Origin: Luidia sarsii
Taxonomy: Eukaryota > Echinodermata > Asteroidea > Paxillosida > Luidiidae
Length of the DNA: 64,000 bases
Assembly: GCA_949987565.1 (NCBI GenBank)
Contig: OX465109.1
Location: 17,026,092-17,090,091 of the forward strand
Reading direction: 5' to 3'
A model generated the notes under the pieces. It was not told the origin of the DNA, searched no databases, and was given only the letters and a program-made list of their open reading frames with translations. Both the position numbers and the translations under genes were made by a program. Shown one piece after another: positions 33,591 through 43,602 of this stretch (positions are counted from its first letter, which is position 1; every line of letters begins with the position of its first letter).

Positions 33591-33772
33591 TAGGAAGGTT
33601 TGCGGTGACACCATGTATCAGGTCTCTTAAAGGAAGAGGTTTGGTTCTGATCATCACCTGATGACGGCCAGAGCATACTGGTCGAAACGTCGAGTCACCA
33701 CTCAGGTTCTTTTCAGAACCAAACCTCTTCCTTTAAGAGACCTGATACATGGTGTCACCGCAAACCTTCCTA
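33591..33772. mobile_element. Foldback element FB2, perfect 60-bp inverted repeat
   Basis: 33591-33650 and 33713-33772 are exact reverse complements over 60 bp by my reading (left arm TAGGAAGGTTTGCGGTGACA ... GGTTTGGTTCTGA). The 62-base loop holds a hammerhead-like motif (33658-33691). A 12-bp direct repeat, TCGATAGATATA, lies at 33541-33552 and 33775-33786, a possible target duplication that would define an insertion of 222 bp including 38 bp left of the arm. Perfect arms imply a very recent origin or ongoing gene conversion. Fragments of the arm occur at 41310, 43326, 50430 and 51650. Confidence 0.9.
33658..33691 (+). ncRNA. Hammerhead-ribozyme-like motif (FB2 loop)
   Basis: CTGATGA (33658-33664), an extra C, stem II GGCCAG (33666-33671) pairing with CTGGTC (33678-33683, one G-U) around AGCATA, then GAAAC and GTC. 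The core blocks match the hammerhead consensus exactly. Stem III is limited to ACGT, which is self-complementary, as in the minimal hammerheads of Penelope-like retroelements that work as dimers. Stem I is poorly supported: the bases next to the core pair only in part. The extra C before stem II also departs from consensus, so this may be a relict. Confidence 0.5.
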
Positions 33773-35139
33773 CATCGATAGATATACTTGCAGACATTTC
33801 CCTTTAGGAGGGAGACCAGGAGTCGAACAGGGGTTAGATTTGGAAGCAATCCCTAGTTTCGACGAGGCTAATCATTTCGGAGTGAAACCTGATGCATCGT
33901 GCATGCAGCCTGGGCAATATCCTCGGCATAGGGGCCTTCCTCGGTGTAGAGAGTTGACACAAATTAATGTCACAAGTTGAAGTCTTACTACCCCCGTAAG
34001 ATTTTGGTTTAACCCATTATATCGCGTTCACGCGAACGGACGTTCCTTTTAGTTAATGCAAAGTAGCACTAGTTGTATGTTTATATAATGATCCAATAGG
34101 AGCGAGCCGTTGGTGGCGGGAACCCCTCCCTGTACAAGAATTCCTAGTCAGACACGTACGCGAGAGAACCGAGTCAGACCTAAGATTGGATTCTAAAAGA
34201 AGCAGAGAAATAAAACCGAGTCCCACTGTGAGTGTAATTTCAGTTCCTTACCTCCTTTTTTATGACTCTCTTTAAGTATACCATCCCAATGAAGGGTCAC
34301 TTAATGTAACGCTCACCATTGATGTGATGGAACACACCGTGTGCTCAATCAAATTCATATGTCTCACACGCAAAAGCTCCAGTTTAATCACTTGTTTCGT
34401 GTTGGCATGAATCTGAAGCGGCTTTCAATCAAAAAAGATCGGTCCGTGTCGCGAGCGACCGCTCACTCGCAGTTCGTGTCCGTGTGAAACCGTGCCCAGG
34501 TAGACGATCGCGCGCGGGTTGCGGAGTTGAACGCACTCGTGCGACAGCGCGTCTTTCCATCAACCTGAAAAAAAACCCACACATTAATGTGTGGGAAAAG
34601 TTAGTATGCGAGCCGGGTCGTTAGCTTTACTTCGAGGCGATTCGACCTCCCCCCTCTTCCCGGCCGTCCGAGATCGAGAGAGAGCCGCAGAGATCGAAGG
34701 CATCATGTTGATATATGACGGATACCTTATGCCTCGCAAGACACAGTCATTTTGGCCTGTTTCATCTTGATTAGCGGACCATGTTACAGTTGCTTTTATG
34801 AGAGTATATAGCCCGCGAGCTCTTTACCGGCGTGCGTGGTGTAACTTTGCTGCTAGCCTCAGCTCCACATGCCGGTACTGCCTCGTGGGGCCGGCCGCTC
34901 CTCTATCTATCGACTTATTCAATCAGTGAAATGATGGCGCGACGTAGTGCTTCTGACGTTGCCCCTTTTTTTCGGCAAAAGGGCAACGCTATACAAGTAA
35001 GGCAGAGCTAATAATTATACGAACGAGAGCGAACGATGGAAGCAGACGGCTACTGGGCGTGGCCGGGAGGTCTCTGACCTCAGAATGGGGTGCGGGGTCA
35101 TTAATTCTCGATGTAGGAGTTTGTGGTGTCGGTGAGCAT
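33773..35139. other. No recognised gene; 20-bp palindrome at 34576-34595
   Basis: CCCACACATTAATGTGTGGG (34576-34595) is a perfect palindrome. CpG-rich sequence lies at 34440-34680. A region near 34030-34260 ending in AATAAAACCGAG could be solo-LTR-like, but no second copy is present to prove it. Confidence 0.4.
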
Positions 35140-35325
35140 GCTATCCAATGAAGGTCTGCCCTAGTCCGTGGATAGCTTAATTAGCACTGCGTGCTCAGTG
35201 CTGATCAAAGCTATTTTTTTGGAAGTGATGTACGCGTGGATGCAGCACATTGTTCTTGAGCACTCGGTGTGTATCACGTCGAGCAAGGCCAACACCTCAT
35301 TGAATTACGTTCTCCTCGACTCAGG
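35140..35325 (-). mobile_element. SINE S1 tail fragment
   Basis: TCCAATGAAGGTCTGCCCTA, TAGCTTAATTAGCAC and GTGCTCAGTGCT parallel the array unit at 12.25-12.8 kb, followed by a second diverged part with CTCATTGAATTACGTTCTCC and TCGAC. The tRNA-like head is absent. Confidence 0.6.
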
Positions 35326-35584
35326 CATCATGGTATATTGTTCCTTCTCATTCCTCTCTCCATACGAATGCCTACACGAATGGGTCATTTGACACGCTCT
35401 GCAGTATAGGGAACCACGGGAACCGACTTTTCATGTTCAAGCGGGTAGAATTGGATTTGCATTCAACTTCCAGCCAACTATGCACAAGCAGTAGCATCAG
35501 TGCACGTCATCCGACCAACATCGGATGTGTCTCAAAATCACCGCTTAGGACGCAAGCTATGCCATTTGTTTTCAATTTGTTCAA

Positions 35585-35870
35585 AAGTTCTCAGTCAGTT
35601 TTTCATTGACTTGATTGACTTGAATTGAAAAAAAGCTACACTTTGTGCGATTCCTGAGCTGCTGTTGCCAGGTTCACAACAATATAGTTGCGAGGGTGTG
35701 ATCCCTGGAGATATACGGCAGTGATTAAATGCTTCAGACTGGCGCCCCCACCCCGGCAAAGACCAGTTGACTGTTTTGGGAAAGCTACCATCATAAGGGC
35801 TGGATCGCTCAGATGGGAAGAGTGCCGGTACGCAAAACCAGACTGTGCAGTCCCGCCCAAACGGAATCGT
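35585..35870 (+). mobile_element. tRNA-derived SINE S2
   Basis: Order: TTCAAAAGTTC... spacer, GGTGTGATCCCTGGAGATAT, CGGCAGTGATTAAATGC, CACCCCGGCAAAGACCAGTT, then the tRNA-like head GGGCTGGATCGCTCAGATGG and GAAGAGTGCCGGTACG. The box B region is rearranged (CTGTGCAGTCCCGCC). Compare the units at 38.6-39.6 kb. Confidence 0.7.
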
Positions 35871-36810
35871 TCACGCTCCATCACGCGGTGCCATCCAAAC
35901 GTCACCCGTCACGTGAACCTGCCCTAGGTTTTGATTTTCTCAAGAACAAAAGTGGCACATCAATTGGACATTTTGTTCGCGGGCAACTGATCGCATTTTA
36001 ACAAAGAAGAATCCAGTCATTGTGAATTCTTAGTGAGCGTTTCACCTTTAACGGTGTTACCATTTGAAGCAATTTCGTCTGATTTACTAGGCTGTTTTTT
36101 TTCCCGAAGCGTGCGTCGGGCATAAGTTCATGTCACTGACCACTTTTCAGGGTAACCTCTGTGTTTATAAGTCTTGCTCCCATGCATTCCGTCGCTCACA
36201 TTTTAATTTATTGAGTCGCTTCCAGATGGTCGTTTTATAACCAAGCACTGATTTTCAGAGAACATTAATTCTCTAATAGTAGGCCTATAAAAAAAGCCAC
36301 TTTATACAGAAGTAATTGTTTTGGTACCGTATACGTGCGGCAACATTTTCTCTTGCTTCGTCAATGCAATGTTGATTTACAGATTGTTGTCAAGTGAACT
36401 AAGACGAATTTGATCAAAATTAGTTTAGGGACAATCTCGGCTATAAACACAGTGCCTCTTGATGGTTAAACAAAACAAAACAAAGTCTGAGAAAAGATGT
36501 TCAAATCGTCCACCTTGAATGGAATTGTCACCTACAATTTTCGACCAACGTTTGTCTAAAATTAACAAAATGCTGCAAATTGCTCACTAAACAGAATACT
36601 CGGTATTGTAGACCTACGGACCACCCCCAAAAATGTGCCGAAGCGCAAAACGTAATGATTCATAGGGTCAGAGTGTAAACCCGAACTTCCCATGCTGTTT
36701 CGTGCTGAGCTAGAAGAAGAGGGGAATGCATGTCAAAAGCAATTGACATCACATCGCAGTGTGGTTTGTCATTCGGTTTGTACACGAGGAAGTTTAGCAG
36801 ATTCTCACGC
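35871..36810. other. No recognised feature
   Basis: AT-leaning, unique-looking sequence without supported open frames or inverted-repeat termini. Confidence 0.4.
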
Positions 36811-37189
36811 TTAAAGCCCCTAAACACAGCATTGGTAAGATCGAAAAACAGAAATGTTCACATATTTACATGAAACGTATACAGTTTGAAGATGGTTATA
36901 GTAGAAACCTCGCACTGAAATATTTCTGCCTAAAATGTTGTATTTTGGAAGAAAAGAGTAAAATAAATCGTTTACGTCTCACCGAGATATAAACTATTTT
37001 TTCGGAACAGTACGGCTTTGAATGCTGCATTTTCGCGAAACAAATGAAGCGGTTTTCACGATTTTCTCGAGATTCGGGTGGCGGATTGAGCTGAAAATTT
37101 CACAGGTGTGCTAGTTCATGCATATGTTGGATCAGACAACGTATGGATGCTATTCTATGACCTCGAACCATGCTGTGTAGGGGCTTTAA
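36811..37189 (+). mobile_element. MITE-A copy 1 (TTAA-type)
   Basis: It starts TTAAAGCCCCTAAACACAGC, then ATTGGTAAGATCG, and ends CATGCTGTGTAGGGGCTTTAA. The inverted termini are about 25 bp and each carries an outer TTAA. Internal blocks GAAACCTCGCACTGAAAT, AAATCGTTTACGTCTCACCG, CTGCATTTTCGCGAAAC and TTGGATCAGACAACGTATGG match copies at 42374-42755 and 50839-51171. Confidence 0.9.
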
Positions 37190-38129
37190 GCGGCTCTATG
37201 AAATTGGGCCTTTAGATACTAATGGCAAGCTTATGGTGTCGATCCTGGAGAGTCGTTCTTCACATGGTGTCTTGTTTTACATGTTTACTGATTCCATATC
37301 CCGGCATTATGCTACCATATCCGTCTTTTAGCGGGATCATTACCGGTACTGCATATACAGTTCTCTATATCGTCTTATATGGAATCCTATGACTTTGTAT
37401 TGGCTCGTGTACACGCAGGTTTGAGGTGAAATGGAGGGTGCCAGCAAAAGGATTGAATAACTTTATAGGAAACGCATTCTGAATGTGCGGATCTGAAATA
37501 TCACTTCCGTATATAGGCTTAGTCTTACAGAATCTCATCGCTATCGAAACGTGGTGTTTTTTAGCCTTTCTTGCTTAAACGAATTCAAAGATCCTGGCAT
37601 TCTCGACGCGTTCTCTCGCCTTAGGGGGCGTTACCTTAGGGGATATTGGATCCACTGATGGTGCACGGAGTTTCCTCCCCCCCCCCTTTGAAAGATGTTG
37701 AGAGTTATGAAACACGACTGCGCGGCTATACCATCAACTATCGACGGCGATCGCCTTACAGCTATACGATCCCATGCATGCTCCACATTCATGTGCTATA
37801 GTTCGGGCTCTGGAATGCTCACCTTACGAGGTCGACGACAGAGCGTCGTATGAGGGAGCGAAACGCAGGGACGCTGGCGGCGTGCCGGGGAACATTATCT
37901 CTGAGGATGCACCGCGAAATGCCGGGTCATAATATTATTTTTTTTGCAGCAATTTTCGGGACGAACTTGGGTGACACCTTTTGAACGATACCGGTAGTTC
38001 AAGAGAAATGGCGCCTGCCGAGTTTTGGTACAGGGGCGCTGGGAAGGGCAGTAAATGAAAAAAAAAAAATGAAAACGGGTTTTGTGGTGGCGTCATGTTG
38101 ATGAATACCAGGATTGGTTTTAGATCAAC
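37190..38129. other. No recognised feature
   Basis: Unique-looking sequence with a C-run near 37677-37686. No supported coding or RNA gene. Confidence 0.4.
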
Positions 38130-38290
38130 AACGGAAAAATCTGTTTGAGAAACTTTGAACAAATTGAAAAAAATTGCAACGAAAACTTTGGCCGGACCGG
38201 GACTTGGATCCGAGACCTCTGGATTAACGTACCAGCGCTCTCCCATTTTGAGCTATCCAGCCCTTGGGTGGTGGCCTTCCTATTGGTTGG
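38130..38290 (-). mobile_element. tRNA-derived SINE S2 (head and short tail)
   Basis: On the minus strand: AAGGGCTGGATAGCTCA-like head (plus strand TGAGCTATCCAGCCCTT near 38249), GAGCGCTGGTACGTTAATCC, AGAGGTCTCGGATCCAAGTC and CCGGTCCGGCCAAAG. Box A-like TAGCTCAAAATGG and box B-like GGATCCAAGTCCC are recognisable. The sequence between the boxes does not make a normal anticodon arm. Confidence 0.75.
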
Positions 38291-38609
38291 ATTGGTTTTA
38301 ATTAGCTCATCATTACTTGGGGGTATATCTTTGAATCGATTTTTAGAGGCAATTTGGAGCACGTATTATAGGTCGTCCAAAATGCGGCCGTATAAGAAGT
38401 GAATGGGTAACTGGAGTCAACGACCACTCCACTAAGTCACAACTCTCCTGAGAAAGGTCTCCAGTGCATACAAAACGGAGCACACTGTCCAATCGTCATT
38501 TTGTCACCAACTTTGGTCAATTCTAGGCCTACGATAACATTGTCGGCCAATATATAGCTTATAGACGGCCAACTGTTGCATTGTGTCGGTCAGAGCCATT
38601 AACATACTC
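38291..38609. other. No recognised feature
   Basis: Linker between two S2 loci of opposite orientation. Nothing else visible. Confidence 0.4.
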
Positions 38610-39620
38610 CCAGCATTTCTGTCCCGGTCCAGTCCAAGTTTTTCTTTGCCAAATTCTCAATTAGTTCAAAAGTTCCCAGCTGTTTTTTCTGTCTGTGATT
38701 CCCGAACTGCCGTATAGCCAGATTTACGACAATTGGTTGTTTGCATGCATATGAATGAAAGCGGGGGTGTGATCCCTGGAGATATAAGGCAGTGTAAGGT
38801 TGAATTGCTTCTGACTGGCACCCGCACCCCGGCAAAGACTAGTTGACTATTTTGAGAAAGCCATAATCCATAAGGCTGGATAGCTCAGATGGGAGAGCCC
38901 TGGTATATACATTAAACCAGAGGTCTCGAGTTCAAATCCCGGTCCAGTCAAAGTTTTTTTCTTTGCCAGTATATTTTTCAATTAGTTCAAACGTACCGGT
39001 AAGTTTTCCTTTGTGTGATCCCCGAAGTGTTGTAGCTAGGTTTACGACAATTGGTTGTTTGTATCTGAATGAAAGCGGTGGTGTGATCCCTTGAGATATA
39101 CGGCAGTTAACGGTTGAATTGCTTCTGACTGGCACCCCCACCGCGGCAAAGACTAGTCAACTATTAGGGAAAGCCATTATCTAAGGGTTGGATAGCTCAG
39201 AAGGGAAGAGCGCTGGTACGTTAATCCATAGGTCTTGTGTTCAAGTCCCGTTCCAATCAAAGCTTTTCTTTGCCAAATATAATTTTCGATTCAAAAGTTC
39301 CCAGTAACTTTTTCCTTTGTTTCTTTGACTTGAATTGAAAAAAAGCTGCATCCACTTTCTGTGAATCCTGAGATGCCGTATAGTCAGGTTTACGACAATT
39401 TTGTTTGTTTGCATCTGAATGAAAGCGGGAGTGAGATCCCTGGAGATTTACGACAGTTAATGGTTGTATTGCTTGTGACTGGCGCCCCCGCTCCGGCAAA
39501 GACTAGTCGACTATTAGTATTAAGAAAGGCCACCATCTGTATAGGGCTGCATGGACAGCTCAGATGGGAAGACAAACTGGTACTTTAATCCAAAGGTATT
39601 GGGTTCAACAAGACCGTGGA
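38610..39620 (+). mobile_element. Tandem SINE S2 multimer, about 312-bp period
   Basis: The landmark CCCGGTCCAGTC (or CCCGTTCCAATC) falls at 38623, 38938 and 39247, and a decayed version near 39602: spacings 315, 309 and about 355. Each unit contains, in order, CTTTGCCA..., TTCAAAAGTTCCCAG, TTTACGACAATTGGTTGTTT, GTGTGATCCCTGGAGATATA, TTGAATTGCTTCTGACTGGC, CGGCAAAGACTAGT, and the tRNA-like head GGCTGGATAGCTCAGATGGG with box B GAGTTCAAATCCC. Units become less conserved downstream. Such head-to-tail SINE multimers are unusual, since SINEs normally insert singly. Confidence 0.85.
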
Positions 39621-39820
39621 AGTTTACATCAGAAAGGCAACACATCCCGAGACCAATCAACTAAAAGAAAAGGAAAACCCGAAAAAACGGCAAAACATTC
39701 TAAAGAGAAAAAAAACACAATAAGAAACCCAGAATACCAAGAACTACATATCCACCATTTTCTCAGTAATCTAGCGAGTAATGATTCATAGAATTATAGA
39801 GATATACGAGCAGAAATATG

Positions 39821-40299
39821 TTACCATTCATTTTTACCCGTATAACCACCTTGACAGCAGCCCTGCCCGTGAAACTCCGACCAACCTTTAGTTTGAAACT
39901 CGAAATATTCGCCTTGGTGGCCGGACACTCTAGAAATTTGATTCGTCTTTTTTTTCTGGACGGAATTGCAGTGTGAGCCACTCTCCCCGGGCAATAAATT
40001 CAGGCGAAGTCCATAGCTCACGTCGCCGCCCAGTACGTCAATTTCCATCCGGCTCGATTTGATGTCACACACTCGGAGACGGCTCCCACATGCATCCACT
40101 ATATAGGGGTGTTGCCTTTCAGTAAAACCAGAGACAACGCTGTCGTTCGTCACAATTATGCCCCCCGAAAGCGAGTCTCCTGCCTCGTTACATACACCGA
40201 GCAGGGATCCCGTATCGTCGAACCGCCAGCGTTTGGAGTAAATACACATCATACAGATATGACTCCATCCGGCGTAAAGAGGCTCAGTATCCCAGGAGG
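39821..40299 (-). CDS. Candidate coding exon(s), unidentified protein
   Basis: A minus-strand frame is open from a possible acceptor (CTACAG before 40299) to a TAA at about 39821. It encodes SWDTEPLYAGWSHIC, then KRWRFDDTGSLLGVCNEAGD, GGIIVTNDSVVSGF, DACGSRLRVCDIKSSRMEID and SYGLRLNLLPGESGSHC. Amino-acid use is balanced with regularly spaced Cys, unlike the repeat-derived frames around it, and codons are not low-complexity. The alternation of Cys and beta-strand-like segments would suit an extracellular module, but I cannot name a family. An internal ATG ATG is at 40250-40252. The 3' boundary is unclear; after GSHCNSVQ the frame enters an A-run that may already be intronic. Confidence 0.35.
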
Positions 40300-41070
40300 C
40301 TGTAGCAGAACATAGGAGTCGGAGGGTCGGTATTACATGAAGGCTATCGACCTCGTTTTTATATGTAGGGGCCTACGATTATATTCCCCACTGTGCGACT
40401 TATCCCTGCCAAGTCAACGTTCCAGCCTCCCCCCCTTTTTTCGTAAACTCTCCCACCACTATAACATATACTAATGGATACATGCAGCACCACACTTTCT
40501 CTCACTCAGCCAAATGATATATGTATCTTTTTTTTTTTTTTTGGGGGGGGGGGGGGGGTGGCGGCACAGCACTGAGCCCGAGGGATGTACACATAGTTGT
40601 TGTTGGGGGGGGGGGACCACGTAACAAACATTGGCGATGCAAATTGAGACTGGCTTTCGTCTTCCGTGACCCCCTACGGCTACTAAATCCTCCGCGTTTT
40701 TTTATCACCACCGACCTGACATGTCCCGACGACCTGCTGGGAAAACTCGGCTAGGGTGGCTTCATGATATTCATATTTATATATGTTTTTTTTTTTTTTT
40801 ACACCGGTCGGTTGCGTGTTGCGTATAGCGTGTGTCTCGGCGTTCGTTGAACTCGTCAATAAGGTAACGCGACAAAAACAACCACCAAACCGACGGCTGG
40901 AAAGAAGACTATAGTATCTATCAATTGGCGCGGAATTAAGTAGTTCGATGCTATGGCGGCGCGCACACGATCAGCTTCCGTTTAATTGCGCGCCATTAAT
41001 ATACCGACGCGCCATTTTGTTGCCGTTTTGGCTGAGCGAATTCCCACGCACCCTGGGCACACTTGCTGTC
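40300..41070. other. No gene; T-run/G-run junction at 40528-40558
   Basis: Fifteen T followed by sixteen G. Another G-run (40605-40615) and T-run (40786-40800) lie nearby. The rest is unique-looking. Confidence 0.6.
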
Positions 41071-41227
41071 GATTTCCACAAAACTGCATCGTACCCGTCC
41101 CTTATACCATACGATCGATCGCTGATGGCTGTGAGCGATGCACAGGAACCATACGGCGTGTATAACAATAGATGGGTTATCCGTCGTAAGTTGAGTTATT
41201 CCATGCATCGTAAGGCTTTGTGAAATC
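41071..41227. mobile_element. Element E copy, long form
   Basis: Starts GATTTCCACAAAACTGCATC and ends CATCGTAAGGCTTTGTGAAATC. It shares GATCGATCGCTGATGGC, GAGCGATGCACAGGAACCAT and GGGTTATCCGTCGTAAGTTG with the copies at 27.4, 27.9 and 33.3 kb. It serves as the 'empty site' that shows element F inserted into the 27.4-kb copy. Confidence 0.8.
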
Positions 41228-41309
41228 CTTCAGCCCAGGTATCCGGCCCTTGTTGTCTCTCTCCACCTCTGAGTTGAGACACTTCGGCCGTCTGCCCTTC
41301 CTTCTGAGT

Positions 41310-41395
41310 TACCGGCTCTTTCCAGAATCACACTTCTTCTCGGACGAGAAGTGCTACGTGGTGTCACCGCAAACCTTCCACTATAGCGTAAACCT
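41310..41395 (+). mobile_element. FB foldback arm fragment
   Basis: CCGGCTCTTTCCAGAATCAC, CGAGAAGTGCTACGTGGTGT and CACCGCAAACCTTCCAC match the right arms of FB1 and FB2. No left arm or hammerhead-like loop is intact. Confidence 0.65.
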
Positions 41396-41789
41396 TCAAG
41401 TCGTATCCCTTCTTCCTTCTGTCGTATACAGTTGCTATGCAAACACACGCATCGTCGAAGGTTTGGGGGTATACTGTCAACGGATCGATACGTCACAACC
41501 TGAGCGTGCTCCCCCTTAACACATGCAACGCTGCGATCTTACAAAAACAAAAATCATGCAAACTTGAGAAAGATAATCGCGATCCTGAGACGAATCGATA
41601 AAATAATTCGCTTTAGCTTCGGGCCAAGCCGGTTATTGTTGTGACATTCTTTCTTTTCTCTCTCTCTCTCTGGTGTATTGATTTCATACAGTGGCCATGT
41701 TGGGTGTCCGTCGGATAGACGGACATGTTGTTGCTGACGTTTGTGTGCGGGTCACGTTCAGGCAGGCACTATGACTAGGAGGCATACCC

Positions 41790-42040
41790 TCAAACCACAC
41801 TCAGTCGTTTTTCCTTGACGTACATGTACATGTTTATACACTCCTCCCATCGCGTGACGCGCAACAAGATATCGGCGCGTGCATTCAGCGGGGTGCGCGC
41901 GCGGCTGTCCGCAGTGCGTATGCGGATGCGTATCTGACCGTGCGGATCCGGCGCCCCCCCCCCCCCTCCCCTCCCCCCACCGATGACCCCGGCGTAGATT
42001 TGGTCTTGGGCGACCTTCAGCACGTGGCCCATCAGGAAAT
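41790..42040 (-). CDS. Candidate exon, unidentified protein
   Basis: On the minus strand a good acceptor (pyrimidine-rich CTGTGTTTATTCATTCG, then TTTTTAG at 42047-42041) precedes an open frame. It starts FLMGHVLKVAQDQIYAGVIG, then runs through a glycine stretch from a G-run into Arg-rich sequence and a stop at about 41790. If a donor at GTGGGG (41979-41980) is used, the exon is 41981-42040, 60 nt, phase 1-1. The first 20 residues look protein-like; the part after the G-run looks spurious. There is no family assignment. Confidence 0.3.
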
Positions 42041-42373
42041 CTAAAAACGAATGAATAAACACAGCAATAGATAGTGTCATGTTTGCTTTCAACGTTATCT
42101 GAACATTACAGCCGGTTCCAAATGGTTTGTGTGGATATCATTCACACGGGTCCCATTATACTCATGTCGATTTAAAGATTTCTTCCTCCGTCTTTCCATA
42201 GACTCTGTCTTTGTCACAAAGGAATCCATCTGACATTTTCTAACGATACCATCGTGAACTTTGGACGAAGTGTTGAGAAGAATACTTCGCCCTTTGCCCG
42301 ACTTTATTTTAGGGATAATTTTGTTGGACCGATAGGCTACTGTTTCCAATTGCTATAGTTGGACCACTGTCAG

Positions 42374-42755
42374 TTAAAGCCCCTACACAACATTGGTAAG
42401 ATCGAAAACAGAAAATGTTCACAGATTTACAAGAAACTTATACAGTTTGTAGATGGTTTTAGTAGAAACCTCGCACTGAATTATGTCTGTCTAAAATGTT
42501 GTATTTTGGGAGAAAAGAGTAAAAGAAATCGTTTACATCTCACCGAGAACTAAATAAAACTATTTTTCGGAACATTACGGCGTTAAATGCTGCATTTTCG
42601 CGAAACAAAGGAAGCGGTTTTCACGATTTTCTCGGGACTCGGTTGGCGGATTGAGCTGATTTTTTTCACAGTTGTGCTATTTCATGCATACGTTGGATCA
42701 GACAACGTATGGGTGCTATTCTTTGACGTCGACCAATCTTGTGTAGGGGCTTTAA
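42374..42755 (+). mobile_element. MITE-A copy 2
   Basis: Begins TTAAAGCCCCTACACAACAT and ends TTGTGTAGGGGCTTTAA. It is full length (382 bp) and matches copy 1 across its length. TTAA at both ends fits a TTAA target duplication, the hallmark of piggyBac-type transposition. Confidence 0.9.
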
Positions 42756-43026
42756 ACATTGTGGGTTTATTTTGGCCCTGCAATTTTAACAATGTGCTCT
42801 ATGCAAATAGGAACCTTGATCTCGCCCCTGTTTGTCCCATATGCTTGAACCTGATAATGTCATTCAGGTCTGGTCTGCTGTTTCTGTGCCAGCCAAATAT
42901 AGCTGATGGGCTTATGTCGTCATCACCAATTACCATTGCTTTCATTTCTGCCCTTCCATTAAGAACGCCGTAACTACTCCGCGTCGAAGAAATGCCGCCA
43001 TGTTTGTGACGGTGCATGGGGTAGAT

Positions 43027-43252
43027 TTAAAGGCCCAAGACAACATTGGGAAGATCGGAAAACATCGGATGTACACAGATTTCCTTCTAATTTACACAGT
43101 TTGTAGATGGTCGTGATAATATCCTCATGTTGAAATCTTACGGTCTGGGATGCTGTACCTCACAAGAAATCTTCACTCAAACGTCGACAAATTTTGCTCG
43201 CGAGTAATACATTTTTTTACACCACTGAACGGTACGAAAACCGTGACCTTTA
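43027..43252 (+). mobile_element. MITE-B copy 3, 3'-truncated
   Basis: Starts TTAAAGGCCCAAGACAACAT and proceeds through ATCGGATGTACACAGATTTC, GTAGATGGTCGTGAT and GTCTGGGATGCTGTACC to AAACCGTGACC. It then stops at TTTAAAC instead of continuing to the usual right end. Confidence 0.8.
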
Positions 43253-43325
43253 AACATGGTGAAGGAATGGGCGCACCTTTGGCGGTTGTTTCGGTTCCAT
43301 GAAAAAAGTAGTTCTCAAGTCCAAG

Positions 43326-43405
43326 TGGAAGGTTTGCGGTGACACCATGTAACACTTCTCTTTCGAGAAGGAGTGCGGCCCTGAAAAGAGCTGGTAACTC
43401 AACGT
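43326..43405 (+). mobile_element. FB foldback left-arm fragment
   Basis: GGAAGGTTTGCGGTGACACC, then ATGTAACACTTCTCTTTCGA and GCCCTGAAAAGAGCTGG. This is the outer arm of FB with diverged inner sequence and no matching right arm nearby. Confidence 0.65.
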
Positions 43406-43436
43406 TTTGGGTAGGCCTAGAATCAAAAGTTAGAGG

Positions 43437-43520
43437 GCCTCACGTTTCGATCCTGTAGCAGTACCCGTCTTTGCCTTTGAGAAAGGTCCTGCTAGGATCG
43501 AAACGTCAGGCTCTCTAACG
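43437..43520. mobile_element. Palindromic pair of GAAACGTC stem-loop motifs
   Basis: The left arm AGGGCCTCACGTTTCGATCC, then TGTAGCAG, mirrors the right arm CTGCTAGGATCGAAACGTCA, then GGCTCT. The right half (43473-43511) is the family-G motif: GCCT, TTGAGAAA, stem GGTCC/GGATC, GAAACGTC, AGGC. So two copies face each other head to head. Confidence 0.75.
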
Positions 43521-43602
43521 TTTGAGATTTATGCATTGCAGGTCATTTTAGTCAGTGAGCAGTTTGCAGCAGTGTTTTTTTTATTTACTTCGTTTCGGGT
43601 AG

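Noticed and set aside
33553..33774. Complete Penelope-like retroelement
   Set aside because: No reverse transcriptase or GIY-YIG endonuclease sequence is present; only a short foldback with a ribozyme-like loop can be supported.
34030..34260. Solo LTR (AATAAA-like signal, TATA-like stretch)
   Set aside because: No second copy, no clear TG...CA ends and no target duplication visible.
38872..38950. A functional tRNA gene
   Set aside because: Box A and box B are good, but the anticodon arm does not fold with a seven-base loop, and the same head recurs with conserved S2 flanks, so it is a SINE head.
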